The position numbers were made by a program, and so were the translations under genes. From assembly GCA_964223495.1 (NCBI GenBank), contig CAXQGL010000060.1, positions 1-64,000 of the forward strand: a DNA stretch of 64,000 nucleotides, read 5' to 3'. This document shows positions 42,244-51,062 of the stretch, piece by piece. Each line of letters starts with the position of its first letter. The first letter of the stretch is position 1. This stretch comes from UBA8752 sp964223495 (GTDB lineage: Bacteria; Bacteroidota; Bacteroidia; Flavobacteriales_D; Sanyastnellaceae). The notes beneath the pieces are model-generated. The model made no database searches. It saw only the letters and a program-made list of their open reading frames with translations, and was not told where the DNA came from.

Positions 42244-43823
42244 CAATCCGTTTTGGAACCATTCACCTTGACAATCCGACCCGCTCTGTACTGGCGGATC
42301 AACCTCACCGTTCCAGCGGTATCGAAATAACGCCAATTCCCCTCTGGAAGCCCACCTTCATAGGCCCCGGTCATCGCCCGAATTCCCGATGGCCAATACT
42401 TCACATGTTCGCCGGTAGGAATCCCCGCCACGTATTCGCCCTCGAACCGAAGTTGACCATCATCACCGAAATGACGCCATATGCCATCCTGTTCACCATC
42501 GAGGTAAACCCCTTCCCTGCGGTCGTCATTCACATGTTCAATCCAACGTCCTTGCTTGAGGCCGCGCTCATATCGACCCACCGCAAGCGTGTCACCGGAA
42601 TTGGAAAGCTCCAGAAAATCCCCGTCTTCTCTTCCTTTCCGATACCGTTCATCGCGATGCAACGCTCCACCATCGTGATACCATTTCCATCCTCCGTGCC
42701 AAGCACCTGAGCGATAGGAGCCTTCCTGCTCAGTCGACCCATCCATCCGAAAAAAGGTCCACGCACCATCCCTCCGTCCTTCCAGATATTCTCCTTCGGC
42801 CTTCCGTTCACCACCCGGCCAAAACAGGACCCAGGGTCCAGACCTGCGACCCAAGCTGTCCAACGATCCGGATGCATGCAACACACCCTCACGGAACACC
42901 CTCACTTCCACGAGATGCCCCTGCTCATCAAAGAACCGGTGCGTTCCCATGGGCGTGTCCTCCCTCCAAGGACCGGACCTGGATACCTCACCATTGGCAT
43001 GGAATACCTTGCGCAAGTCAAGCGCCACCGATTGCGGCGCATCCATCACCTGCTCACCACGTTTCCAGGTTTCCGTCCTTTCCAGATCACCATTCCGGTT
43101 GAAGAACTTGAATACCCCTTCCTTCAAACCCCGCTCATAAGGACCTTCCGACCGAATCCTGCCCCCGGGCCAGAACGTCATCCATTTTCCGGTTTTCCGA
43201 TGCTGGCCATCAAACCGGTTGATGTCCTCCACCCACCTCAACAGATCATCCCGGTATCCACTGCGCCGGATGATCCGCTCCTCCCCGTCCGAATCCATGA
43301 CCACATCGACAGCGACACCTTCTTTTTTTCCCGCTTTCCAAGGCACCCTCGATGCCTCGAATCCAGAGGCATCAAACACCTTTTCCACCCCATGCACCGT
43401 ATCCTTTCTCCAAGGAATGGTCCTGACCAACACACCCAGCGTATCCCAGCGTTGCTCCTCCCCTTCCTTGAGTCCTTGATCATACATGAGTGTGGTCTCC
43501 ACCCGGCCTTTGGCATCGTAAAAAATCCACTCACCATCGAGCACACCTTCACGCCAATTTCCTTCGCTCTTTCTGATTCCATCCTCGTGAAAAGAACGCC
43601 AGAACCCTGCCGGCACTCCGTCGACCAGCCATCCCGAACTGCTGACCGCACCGTTCGGAAAGCGATATTCCACCGCCACACTGTCCTGGGCCGGAACGGA
43701 CAACGCAAACGCGGAGCACACCCCCATCACTGCATATTTCCAATTCCCGATCACTCCTGCAAGTTGGGCACCACCCCCATACCTGTCCCATTCTGCCTCA
43801 TGGATTTTACCCCAAGACAACAT
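42243..43823 (-). CDS. MORN-repeat variant protein with about 17 repeats
   Basis: 526 aa, built of about 17 tandem units of roughly 21-35 residues in the form E/G.W..G...G.W..F...G (for example SEGNWREGVLDGEWIFYDAKG, AEGEYLEGRRDGAWTFF, REGVYLDGEQDGIWRHFGDDG). This is the MORN_2 (toxin-antitoxin YwqK-type) repeat, predicted as an elongated beta-sheet. A signal-like segment (WKYAVMGVCSAFALSVPA/Q) argues for export; a GTG at 43754 is an alternative start close to it. It is translationally coupled to the kinase gene (TGATG), so it may present a signal to that sensor, though the kinase looks cytoplasmic. Confidence 0.82.
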   Translation of the reverse strand: MLSWGKIHEAEWDRYGGGAQLAGVIGNWKYAVMGVCSAFALSVPAQDSVAVEYRFPNGAVSSSGWLVDGVPAGFWRSFHEDGIRKSEGNWREGVLDGEWIFYDAKGRVETTLMYDQGLKEGEEQRWDTLGVLVRTIPWRKDTVHGVEKVFDASGFEASRVPWKAGKKEGVAVDVVMDSDGEERIIRRSGYRDDLLRWVEDINRFDGQHRKTGKWMTFWPGGRIRSEGPYERGLKEGVFKFFNRNGDLERTETWKRGEQVMDAPQSVALDLRKVFHANGEVSRSGPWREDTPMGTHRFFDEQGHLVEVRVFREGVLHASGSLDSLGRRSGPWVLFWPGGERKAEGEYLEGRRDGAWTFFRMDGSTEQEGSYRSGAWHGGWKWYHDGGALHRDERYRKGREDGDFLELSNSGDTLAVGRYERGLKQGRWIEHVNDDRREGVYLDGEQDGIWRHFGDDGQLRFEGEYVAGIPTGEHVKYWPSGIRAMTGAYEGGLPEGNWRYFDTAGTVRLIRQYRAGRIVKVNGSKTD

Positions 43824-43912
43824 CTATTCTTTTTTCTTTAAAAGAAGTTTCATGGTCATAGTAGGCTTGTTGATTCTGAGGAAAAGTCTTGCCTGACGAA
43901 TTTGGAGCTGAA

Positions 43913-43937
43913 AAGTGTGCATGGGTTTGGCACACTT
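43913..43937. other. Inverted repeat, operator- or hairpin-like
   Basis: AAGTGTGC (43913-43920) and GCACACTT (43930-43937) form a perfect 8-bp inverted repeat with a 9-nt loop, in the AT-rich spacer between the MORN-repeat and rpiB genes. No U-tract follows on either strand, so it is not a convincing terminator. Confidence 0.4.
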
Positions 43938-43958
43938 ATCATGTTTTGTTGACGCACT

Positions 43959-43983
43959 CAGAATATTGATTATCAAAATTCTG
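43959..43983. other. 25-bp palindrome, operator-like
   Basis: Arms CAGAATATTGAT and ATCAAAATTCTG around a single central T, symmetric except for one base pair. The inner part TTGAT-T-ATCAA is a perfect palindrome. Such symmetry suits a dimeric regulator; position is about 136 bp upstream of the MORN-repeat ATG and 272 bp upstream of rpiB. Function unproven. Confidence 0.45.
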
Positions 43984-44254
43984 GTTTCACTTTCAACAGG
44001 AATGGCGGATTTGGGGAAAACCGATTTCATGAGAAAGTGAAGGGGGAGTTTGGTGTGGATATAAGTCCGAAAGGTGTGGGCATGATTCGTACAAGTTGAA
44101 CCATTGAAGCGCGGTCATCTCTTCAGGTTTGTGCAAGCCGGAATGGAGGTCGGATTTCCAAATTTTTTTACGTCCGGGTTACCCACATGGATACGTGCGA
44201 ATTCACAGTGGGATGTGGATTGGTGTTCATCACGGAATGGAGGAACTTCGAAGC

Positions 44255-44683
44255 ATGAGGATACACCTTGGAAATGACCATGCGGCAGGGCCGGTGAGGT
44301 CAGCCATCATCAGCTGGTTGCAGGATGCAGGCTACGAACTTGTGGATCATGGCACAGACCGTGATGACAGCGTGGATTATCCCGATCATGTGCACCCCCT
44401 GGCAGAAGGCGTGTTGGGCGATGACACCATGGGCATCCTCATTTGTGGTTCGGCCAACGGGGTGGCCATGACGGCGAACAAGCACCAGGGCATCAGGGCG
44501 GCCATTGCCTGGAGACCCGACATCGCTGCACTCGCCAGACAACACAACAACGCAAACGTGCTCTGCATTCCAGCCAGGTTCATTGCCGTATCTGACGCTT
44601 TGGATTGCGTATCGACTTTCATTGAAACCGCTTTCGAAGGGGGCCGGCATGAGCGTCGGGTCGCCAAAATCACATGCTCATGA
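44255..44683 (+). CDS. rpiB: Ribose-5-phosphate isomerase B
   Basis: 142 aa from ATG 44255 (MRIHLGNDHAAG). RpiB interconverts ribose-5-phosphate and ribulose-5-phosphate in the pentose phosphate pathway. Signature: GNDHAAG, DYPDHVHPLAEGV, the ICGSANGVAMTANK loop with active-site Cys, and ARQHNNANVLCIPAR. The frame is open from 44129 (MCKPEW..) but those residues do not look RpiB-like, so I use the internal ATG. The 3' end overlaps the M28 peptidase by 10 nt. Confidence 0.94.
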   Translation: MRIHLGNDHAAGPVRSAIISWLQDAGYELVDHGTDRDDSVDYPDHVHPLAEGVLGDDTMGILICGSANGVAMTANKHQGIRAAIAWRPDIAALARQHNNANVLCIPARFIAVSDALDCVSTFIETAFEGGRHERRVAKITCS

Positions 44684-46266
44684 ACCGCGTATTTCCATTC
44701 CTGCTCTTGTGTCTCATCTGGTCCCAGCCCGACTTCATTGCTGGCCAGGTATTGGCGCATCTTGACTCCGCTGCCCAATGGGCGGAAACCATCACACCGG
44801 ATGACCTCTCAAGGCACTTGTACATTCTGGCGGCAGATTCCATGGAGGGCCGTGAAACGACGAAGTTGGGCCAGCGTAAAGCGGCGGACTATATCGCGGG
44901 ACATTTCGAAACCATGGGACTCGAACCCGTGAACGGAAGTTACTTCCAGGACGTGCCGCTCAGGGTGAGCAAGCTGCTGGGGGGTGTCGTTTCAGTGAGG
45001 GGTGAAAAACTCCTGTTCAAGGATGACTTCGTGCCCTATCCCGGCATTGAGGTGAAGGACCTGTCCGGCGAAGCGGTTTTTGTGGGTTTCGGCATCCAGG
45101 AGGGCGATTGGGACGATTACGCCGAATTGGATGTGAAGGGCAAAGTGGTGATCATGATGTCCGGCGAACCGGGAGACGAGGAAAACGGGTTCGAGTTGAC
45201 GGAAGACGGGAGCGCGTCCCGCTGGAGCAAGGACCGCAATGCAAAGCGTGAGCTTGCGGACAGTTTGGGTGCCGCAGGGATCCTGTTGGTCACGCCGGAC
45301 TTCGAGACCATGAGGTCAAGGCTTGTTCCCTGGTTGAGCCGCGAGCGGATGAAATTGGATGTCGACCGTGAGGGTGAGGGCACGGACCTTCCTACCCTTC
45401 TTGTGGGAGAAGAGGTGTTGTTGAGGCTGACGGACTGGAAGAGCATGAAGAACGTTCGGAAGAAATGGCCCAAGCGAAAATTGAAGTCCACTGAATTCGG
45501 TTTGTTGGAGTTGAGTCTGGCCCGAAAGGACGATCGGGTGACCGCGGCCAATGTTTGGGGGTTGCTGCCGGGCTCCGATCCGGAATTGTCATCTGAAATT
45601 GTGGTGTTGACGAGCCACTATGACCATGTAGGCGTGGACAAGGAGGGGCTGATCTACAATGGAGCCGATGATGATGGCAGCGGAACCGTAAGCCTGCTCG
45701 AGAATGCCCAGGCTTGGACTGAGGCGGCCAAGGCCGGAAAAGGACCGCGCCGAAGTGTGCTCTTCATTGCTTTCGTCGGTGAGGAGAAAGGGTTGCTCGG
45801 CTCCGAGTGGTACAGTGAAAACGCAGCATTTCCATTGGAACAGCATGTATGCGACCTGAACATGGACATGGTGGGCAGGGTCGATGAGGCCCACCCGGAC
45901 GATGACCGTTATGTCTACATCATTGGCAGTGACAAACTGTCAAGTGAGTTGCATGAAATCAGCGAGGCCGTCAATGAAGCCCACATCGGACTCGAGCTGG
46001 ACTACACCTTCAATGCGCCGGATGACCCGAACCGGTTCTACTACCGGAGCGACCACTACAATTTTGCGAAGCATGGCATTCCGGTCATCTTCTACTTCAG
46101 TGGCGTGCACGAGGATTATCATGGTCCCGGAGACACCCCCGACAAAATCCGGTATCCGAAGATGTCGGAGATTGGAAGGCTGGTGTTCCTGACGTCATGG
46201 GAGGTGGCCAACCGCGACGACAAGCTCGTGGTGGACCGGGTCAATGATTTTCCTTCGGACCGATGA
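44674..46266 (+). CDS. M28 metallopeptidase with PA domain
   Basis: 530 aa. A signal peptide (VFPFLLLCLIWSQPDFIAG) is followed by the split M28 fold. A PA-like insert occupies roughly residues 130-290 (GEAVFVGFGI...KVVIMMSGEPGD). Zinc ligands are in SHYDHVG, NGADDDGSG, FVGEEKGLLGSEWY (catalytic Glu) and NMDMVGR; HGPGDTPDKIRYPKM carries the last ligand. It is a probable secreted di-zinc aminopeptidase. The start ATG at 44674 overlaps rpiB by 10 nt; ATG 44680 is also possible. The 3' end overlaps a convergent lipoprotein gene by 26 nt. Confidence 0.9.
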   Translation: MLMNRVFPFLLLCLIWSQPDFIAGQVLAHLDSAAQWAETITPDDLSRHLYILAADSMEGRETTKLGQRKAADYIAGHFETMGLEPVNGSYFQDVPLRVSKLLGGVVSVRGEKLLFKDDFVPYPGIEVKDLSGEAVFVGFGIQEGDWDDYAELDVKGKVVIMMSGEPGDEENGFELTEDGSASRWSKDRNAKRELADSLGAAGILLVTPDFETMRSRLVPWLSRERMKLDVDREGEGTDLPTLLVGEEVLLRLTDWKSMKNVRKKWPKRKLKSTEFGLLELSLARKDDRVTAANVWGLLPGSDPELSSEIVVLTSHYDHVGVDKEGLIYNGADDDGSGTVSLLENAQAWTEAAKAGKGPRRSVLFIAFVGEEKGLLGSEWYSENAAFPLEQHVCDLNMDMVGRVDEAHPDDDRYVYIIGSDKLSSELHEISEAVNEAHIGLELDYTFNAPDDPNRFYYRSDHYNFAKHGIPVIFYFSGVHEDYHGPGDTPDKIRYPKMSEIGRLVFLTSWEVANRDDKLVVDRVNDFPSDR

Positions 46267-47449
46267 TGGCTTGAGTGAACGCCAGGCGTTCGAGCTCGTA
46301 TTTCGCCCCGGTGGCCGGCCCGTTGAAACCGGAGTGGATCCAGGGCTCCTCGGCTTGGGGACGCAAAACGATGGTGGTCGGAAAACTGACGACACGGTCC
46401 AGAAAGGGCAGTGCGGCTTGGGCTTCCTTTTTTGAGGCTGGACCGACGAGCGTGATGCTCCACCGGTCCTCATGGCGCCATATTTCCATGGATTCGCGAT
46501 AGGCTTTCAATCGGGACAAGGCTGTTTTCTCACCATTTTCCCGGTCGATCCCACGCTCGAACGCCAGGGTGTGCAGGATGATGCCGGGATGCGCCGCAGC
46601 CAACTCCCGCAACAAGCGGTGTTCGTCCATACAGTTGGGGCACCAGCTTCCCATGACGCTGATGACATGTGTACTGGTGTCGGATGGGGACCAAGCCCAT
46701 GTTTTGGAGCTGCCGAAGAGGTCTACCCCCTCATACGCTACGGCCGCTCCGGTCCATTGGGCGCGCATGCCTTCGCCAAGAACGGGGGTGTCTGAGGCCA
46801 CAGGCGCTCCGGTAAACTTGGTGTGATAGTGGTTTCCGCTGTGGAAGTGGCCGTCGGTGAGTTGATTTCCCGGACCCCTTTTCGCACCGAAGTGGAACAG
46901 GTGTGCTCCGTCAAAAGTCTGGAGGGTGATGCTGTTGTCCTGCGCTCTTCCATGAAGGAATCGAAAGTCACCCGTGGCTGTTTCTATGGTTCCAACCAGG
47001 GCGCCGTCAGGGTCAGTTTGCATGACCAGATCTCCGAACCAGGGGTCTTCGGTGCCGAAGGTGAGGCGCCATCTTTCTTCGCTCCCGAACTTCCCAGAGA
47101 CGGAAAGGCCTTGTTTTCGAGGCTCCCAGCCCAAGGGCACCCGATAAGGCTCCTGACCCGTGCGGAGAATGTCGGTCCAGAACCCGTTTCCGACCGAATC
47201 GAGGCATATGGTCCCATCGAAAACAGGCACGGTGTAACAACCTTCATCGGAATTGAGCGCCAGCCGCTCCGGGCCGTTTTGAAGGACCAGCCCATTGGAC
47301 ATCAATTCACCCGGAATTCGGACATCCACACTGTCGGAGAGATGAAAAATCAGCGTCCCCAAATTGTGCACCACGGGTTCCTCCGTGGGTGCTCCACACC
47401 CGAGCAGCAACAGTAAAACGGCAACCGCTGGAGGGGTAGAGAGCCGCAT
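46241..47449 (-). CDS. Thioredoxin-fold (TlpA-like) lipoprotein
   Basis: 402 aa. The leader VAVLLLLLGC ends in a lipobox. The N-terminal about 230 residues are a beta-rich region of unknown type; the C-terminal part (about 235-395) is a thioredoxin-like domain with the redox motif GSWCPNCMDE, as in TlpA/ResA-type thiol-disulfide proteins. It is probably a reductant or thiol-sensing protein in the periplasm. Its start overlaps the ALDH stop by 1 nt (TGATG), so the two are coupled, and its 3' end overlaps the M28 gene by 26 nt on the other strand. Confidence 0.8.
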   Translation of the reverse strand: MRLSTPPAVAVLLLLLGCGAPTEEPVVHNLGTLIFHLSDSVDVRIPGELMSNGLVLQNGPERLALNSDEGCYTVPVFDGTICLDSVGNGFWTDILRTGQEPYRVPLGWEPRKQGLSVSGKFGSEERWRLTFGTEDPWFGDLVMQTDPDGALVGTIETATGDFRFLHGRAQDNSITLQTFDGAHLFHFGAKRGPGNQLTDGHFHSGNHYHTKFTGAPVASDTPVLGEGMRAQWTGAAVAYEGVDLFGSSKTWAWSPSDTSTHVISVMGSWCPNCMDEHRLLRELAAAHPGIILHTLAFERGIDRENGEKTALSRLKAYRESMEIWRHEDRWSITLVGPASKKEAQAALPFLDRVVSFPTTIVLRPQAEEPWIHSGFNGPATGAKYELERLAFTQAIIGPKENH

Positions 47450-48981
47450 CAGAACTCGAACTTGATGCCCTGGGCAAGGGGCAATTCCGTGCTGTAATTG
47501 ATGGTGTTCGTCTGTCTGCGCATGTAGGCTTTCCAGGCGTCGCTTCCGGACTCCCGACCCCCTCCGGTTTCCTTTTCTCCACCAAATGCGCCCCCGATTT
47601 CTGCGCCGCTGGTGCCGATGTTGACGTTGGCGATGCCACAGTCACTTCCGTTGGCCGAAAGGAAACGTTCCGCTTGGCGCAGATTGGTGGTCATGATCGC
47701 TGAAGAAAGCCCTTGCACGACGCCGTTCTGCATGGCGATGGCCTCATCGAGCGTGTTGTACTGCATGACATAGAGAATGGGGGCGAACGTCTCGTGTTGT
47801 ACGATGGCCATGTCATTGGTGGCCTCGGCAATGGCGGGTTTGACATAGCAGCCGGATTCGTAGCCTGGTCCGTTGAGCACACCGCCCTCGACGAGGATGC
47901 GGCCACCTTGGGCGACAACGGATTCAAGGGCCTTGTTGTAGGCGTCCACGGCATCGGAATCGATGAGGGGCCCCACATGATTGTTCTGGTCCAGGGGATC
48001 TCCGATGCGCAGTTGACCGTAGGCGCTCTTGATGGCGTCCACAACCTTGTCGTAGATGCTGTGATGGATGATGAGTCGACGGGTTGAAGTGCAGCGCTGG
48101 CCACAGGTTCCAACGGCACCGAAAACGGTACCGGGAACGACCATTTTGAGGTCGGCATCCGGTTCGACGATGATGGCATTGTTGCCCCCGAGCTCCAGTA
48201 GGCTCTTGCCGAGTCTTGCCGCAACTGCCTGGGCGACAATCTTGCCCATGCGGATGGATCCGGTGGCCGAGACCAGCGCGACCCTGTTGTCCGCGGTCAT
48301 CATTTCTCCCACGCGATAGTCTCCTTGGATGACGCAGGAGAGGCCTTCCGGTACATGGTCCATGTCCGCCGTGACTTCGTTCCAGATGTTCTGGCAGGCG
48401 ACCGCGGTCAACGGTGTTTTTTCGGAAGGCTTCCAGATGCACGCATTGCCACAGACCCACGCGATGGCGGTGTTCCAGTTCCAGACGGCAACAGGGAAGT
48501 TGAAGGCACTGATGATCCCGACCACACCGAGGGGGTGCCATTGCTCGTACATCCGGTGTCCCGGACGTTCCGAGTGCATCGTGAGGCCATAGAGTTGACG
48601 GGAAAGACCAACGGCGAAATCACAGATGTCGATCATCTCTTGGACTTCACCAAGGCCCTCTTGCAGGCTCTTGCCCATTTCATAGGAGACCAACGCACCG
48701 AGGGCGTCTTTGTGCTTGCGAAGCGCTTCTCCATAGAGACGCACGACCTCACCGCGCTGAGGTGCCGGCACGTTCCTCCATTCGATGCTGGCTTTGGTGG
48801 CTGCAGTGATGGCTTGTTCGTAAGTGGCGGTCGAGCTGATTCCCGTGGCGCCGATGGTGGCACCATCAACGGGACTGATGCTGGTGATGTCGTTGCCGGT
48901 GCAGAGGTTGGTTGCGCCGATCTGGGTGCCAGGGTTGGTTGCGTTGAGGCCAAGCTGTGAGAGGTGGGCTTTCATGTCCAT
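47449..48981 (-). CDS. ALDH7-type aldehyde dehydrogenase
   Basis: 510 aa. NAD(P)-dependent aldehyde oxidation. It has the ALDH fold signatures SAFNFPVAVWNWNTAIAWVCGN, LLELGGNNAIIV (general-base Glu) and TCGQRCTSTRRLIIH (catalytic Cys). The stretch and C-terminus IGGAFGGEKETGGGRESGSDAWKAYMRRQTNTINYS resemble ALDH7 (alpha-aminoadipate semialdehyde/betaine aldehyde dehydrogenase). A lysine-catabolic role is possible but no lysine gene is adjacent. ATG 48981 and 48975 are both usable. Confidence 0.9.
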   Translation of the reverse strand: MDMKAHLSQLGLNATNPGTQIGATNLCTGNDITSISPVDGATIGATGISSTATYEQAITAATKASIEWRNVPAPQRGEVVRLYGEALRKHKDALGALVSYEMGKSLQEGLGEVQEMIDICDFAVGLSRQLYGLTMHSERPGHRMYEQWHPLGVVGIISAFNFPVAVWNWNTAIAWVCGNACIWKPSEKTPLTAVACQNIWNEVTADMDHVPEGLSCVIQGDYRVGEMMTADNRVALVSATGSIRMGKIVAQAVAARLGKSLLELGGNNAIIVEPDADLKMVVPGTVFGAVGTCGQRCTSTRRLIIHHSIYDKVVDAIKSAYGQLRIGDPLDQNNHVGPLIDSDAVDAYNKALESVVAQGGRILVEGGVLNGPGYESGCYVKPAIAEATNDMAIVQHETFAPILYVMQYNTLDEAIAMQNGVVQGLSSAIMTTNLRQAERFLSANGSDCGIANVNIGTSGAEIGGAFGGEKETGGGRESGSDAWKAYMRRQTNTINYSTELPLAQGIKFEF

Positions 48982-49001
48982 GGAGCACGTTTTGTGGTGC
49001 G

Positions 49002-49009
49002 CGAAGTTA
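49002..49009 (-). promoter_or_regulatory. Possible -7 element for the ALDH gene
   Basis: TAACTTCG on the minus strand, one base from TAnnTTTG, ends 20 nt before the ATG at 48981. A -33 element is not clear. Weak evidence. Confidence 0.3.
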
Positions 49010-49151
49010 CTCGCTGCCGTGTTCCGCGTGGTTTTTGTGTTAGTTGTTTGATTATCAGGTGTTTGTGTTTTTGGTCTTTCTCCCCGTTTTGACCCCTGGG
49101 GTCTTTTCGCTCGTGTTCGTCGATTTTTGGCCCGTTTCTGTTCGTCAGGAA

Positions 49152-49167
49152 TGTTCCACGTGGAACG
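49152..49167. other. parS-like palindrome 1
   Basis: TGTTCCACGTGGAACG, which contains the perfect 14-bp palindrome GTTCCACGTGGAAC. It fits the ParB-binding consensus TGTTNCACGTGNAACA at 15 of 16 positions (last base G not A). It lies 4 nt downstream of the mnmG stop codon, between mnmG and the ALDH gene. Confidence 0.75.
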
Positions 49168-49171
49168 TTCG

Positions 49172-51034
49172 TCAGCGACCGAGGTAAATCATCAGAACCG
49201 AAAGGTCAGAGGCGGACACTCCACTGATGCGCGACGCTTCCCCAAGTGTGCCGGGCCGTGTGGTGTCCAGTTTTTGTCGGGCTTCAGTACTCAGGGACGT
49301 GAGGCGGTGGAATTCCAGGTCCTCTGGAATTTCTAGAGCTTCCAGTGCTTTCAGTCGTTCTGCCTGAGCTTGCTCCTTTTGGATGTATCCTTTGTATTTG
49401 ACACCGGTTTCGATGTGGTCGATCCAGTGGGGTGGTGTTCCTGCGAACGCCATTCGGAGTTCCTCTGAGTGCTCCACCAAGTGTTGAAGCTTGATCTGTG
49501 GTCGGGCAATCAGTTTGTCCCATCGTGTCTTCTGTGCAATGGGGCTGCTGTTTTTTTGCTCGAGCGCGTTATTGATGTCTTCTGGGACTGCACTTGTGGT
49601 GGTTAGTGTCTTGTTGAGCCGCTGCAGGTGTTCCTGTTTCTCCTCGAATTTCCGCCAGTCGAAGTCTTGTATGAGCCCAATTTCCTTGCCCAGGGGGGTA
49701 AGTCTGCTATCGGCGTTGTCTTGTCTCAACAAGATTCGGTATTCCGCTCTGCTGGTGAACATGCGGTAGGGTTCGTCAGTGCCTTTGGTGACGAGGTCGT
49801 CGATGAGAACACCGATATAGGCCTGGTCCCGCCTGAGAATGATGGGCGGTGTGTTGCGTCGGGATCGGTGGCAATTGATGCCTGCCATGAGTCCTTGGCA
49901 GGCGGCTTCCTCGTATCCAGTCGTTCCGTTGATTTGCCCGGCGAAATACAGATGTTCCAGGGCTTTCGTCTCGAGGGTGTGATGAAGTTGGGTTGGGGGG
50001 AAGTAGTCGTATTCGACCGCATAGCCCGGTCGGAAAATCCGTGCGTTCTGTAGGCCGGGAATCTCCCGCATGGCCTGGAGTTGAACTTCTTTTGGAAGGG
50101 AGGTGGAGAAGCCGTTGATATAGGTTTCAATGGTGTTCCTGCCTTCTGGTTCGATGAAGATCTGGTGGCGGTCTTTGTCCGCAAAACGGTGGATCTTGTC
50201 TTCTATGCTGGGGCAGTATCTGGGCCCTTTTCCTTGAATGGCTCCTGAGAACAGCGGGCTTCTGTCCAGGGCTGATCCGAGAATTTCATGAACGTTCGGA
50301 TTGGTGAACGTGATGTGGCATGGCAGCTGCGGTTCGATGGTCAGTGTTTCGAAATAGCTGAATGCCTCTGTTGTGGGTTCTCCGGGTTGCGGTTCTGTTT
50401 TCGTGTAGTCAATACTCCTCCCGTCTACCCGCGGGGGTGTGCCGGTTTTCATCCGGCCTGTTTCGAGCCCATTGCTCAGCAGTTGTTCTGTGATGCCTTC
50501 TGCTGCCCTTTCCCCGGATCGGCCCCCGGCAAATTGTTGGGTGCCGAGATGAATTCTGCCTTGCAAGAAGGTGCCCGAGGTCAGGATGGTGTTGGTGGCT
50601 TTGATTTCAAGTCCCAGCTGTGTTTTGACGCCGTAGACCCGGGATTCTTGGATGAGCAGGCCGGTGACCATGTCTTGCCAAAGGTGGATGTTGGGGTGTT
50701 GTTCCAGTTGTTGGCGCCAAGCCCAGGCAAAGGTGTGTCTGTCGTTTTGGGTCCGTGGGGACCACATGGCGGGGCCCTTGCTCTTGTTGAGCATGCGGAA
50801 TTGGATGGCGCTTCTGTCGGATATGCGGCCACTCATCCCGCCAATGGCATCAATCTCTCGCAGGATTTGCCCTTTTGCGACGCCCCCCATGGCCGGGTTG
50901 CAGCTCATGGCGCCAATGGTGCCGAGGTTCATGCTGATGAGAAGGACGGTTTCTCCGAGCGTGGCGGCCGCGTGTGCCGCTTCGTTTCCGGCGTGTCCGG
51001 CTCCGACTACAATGACATCGTATTCTTGCAGCAT
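49172..51034 (-). CDS. mnmG: tRNA uridine-5-carboxymethylaminomethyl modification enzyme
   Basis: 620 aa, full length for MnmG/GidA. With MnmE it adds carboxymethylaminomethyl to U34 of several tRNAs. Visible: N-terminal FAD site VVGAGHAGNEAA, SGTFLQGRIHLG, GMKTGTPPRV, the FAD-binding ARIFRPGYAVEYDYF, and the C-terminal helical domain. MnmG genes often lie next to chromosome partitioning genes near oriC; here the gene is bracketed by two parS-like sites. ybeY is 28 nt upstream. Confidence 0.97.
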   Translation of the reverse strand: MLQEYDVIVVGAGHAGNEAAHAAATLGETVLLISMNLGTIGAMSCNPAMGGVAKGQILREIDAIGGMSGRISDRSAIQFRMLNKSKGPAMWSPRTQNDRHTFAWAWRQQLEQHPNIHLWQDMVTGLLIQESRVYGVKTQLGLEIKATNTILTSGTFLQGRIHLGTQQFAGGRSGERAAEGITEQLLSNGLETGRMKTGTPPRVDGRSIDYTKTEPQPGEPTTEAFSYFETLTIEPQLPCHITFTNPNVHEILGSALDRSPLFSGAIQGKGPRYCPSIEDKIHRFADKDRHQIFIEPEGRNTIETYINGFSTSLPKEVQLQAMREIPGLQNARIFRPGYAVEYDYFPPTQLHHTLETKALEHLYFAGQINGTTGYEEAACQGLMAGINCHRSRRNTPPIILRRDQAYIGVLIDDLVTKGTDEPYRMFTSRAEYRILLRQDNADSRLTPLGKEIGLIQDFDWRKFEEKQEHLQRLNKTLTTTSAVPEDINNALEQKNSSPIAQKTRWDKLIARPQIKLQHLVEHSEELRMAFAGTPPHWIDHIETGVKYKGYIQKEQAQAERLKALEALEIPEDLEFHRLTSLSTEARQKLDTTRPGTLGEASRISGVSASDLSVLMIYLGR

Positions 51035-51040
51035 GGCATT

Positions 51041-51056
51041 TGTTCCACGTGGAACA
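51041..51056. other. parS-like palindrome 2
   Basis: TGTTCCACGTGGAACA, a perfect 16-bp palindrome and exact match to the ParB consensus TGTTNCACGTGNAACA. It lies 6 nt upstream of the mnmG start codon, between mnmG and ybeY. Confidence 0.85.
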
Positions 51057-51062
51057 TGGTGT

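Larger units (their letters stand above)
43824..44254. other. 431-bp AT-rich spacer, no gene seen
   Basis: Spacer between divergent MORN-repeat and rpiB genes, more AT-rich than its surroundings. I find no convincing gene (a 68-codon frame on the minus strand at 43824-44030 has an unremarkable, Lys-rich translation), no TAnnTTTG promoter and only the two inverted repeats noted separately. Promoters for both directions must lie here. Confidence 0.6.

Noticed and set aside
42243..43823. DNA tandem repeat or recombination hot spot in the MORN gene
   Set aside because: The repetition is at protein level; the DNA copies are diverged and I see no identical long unit.
43824..44030. A 68-codon minus-strand frame in the spacer before the MORN gene
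   Set aside because: AT-rich, Lys-rich translation with no signature, no plausible promoter; kept as an intergenic region.
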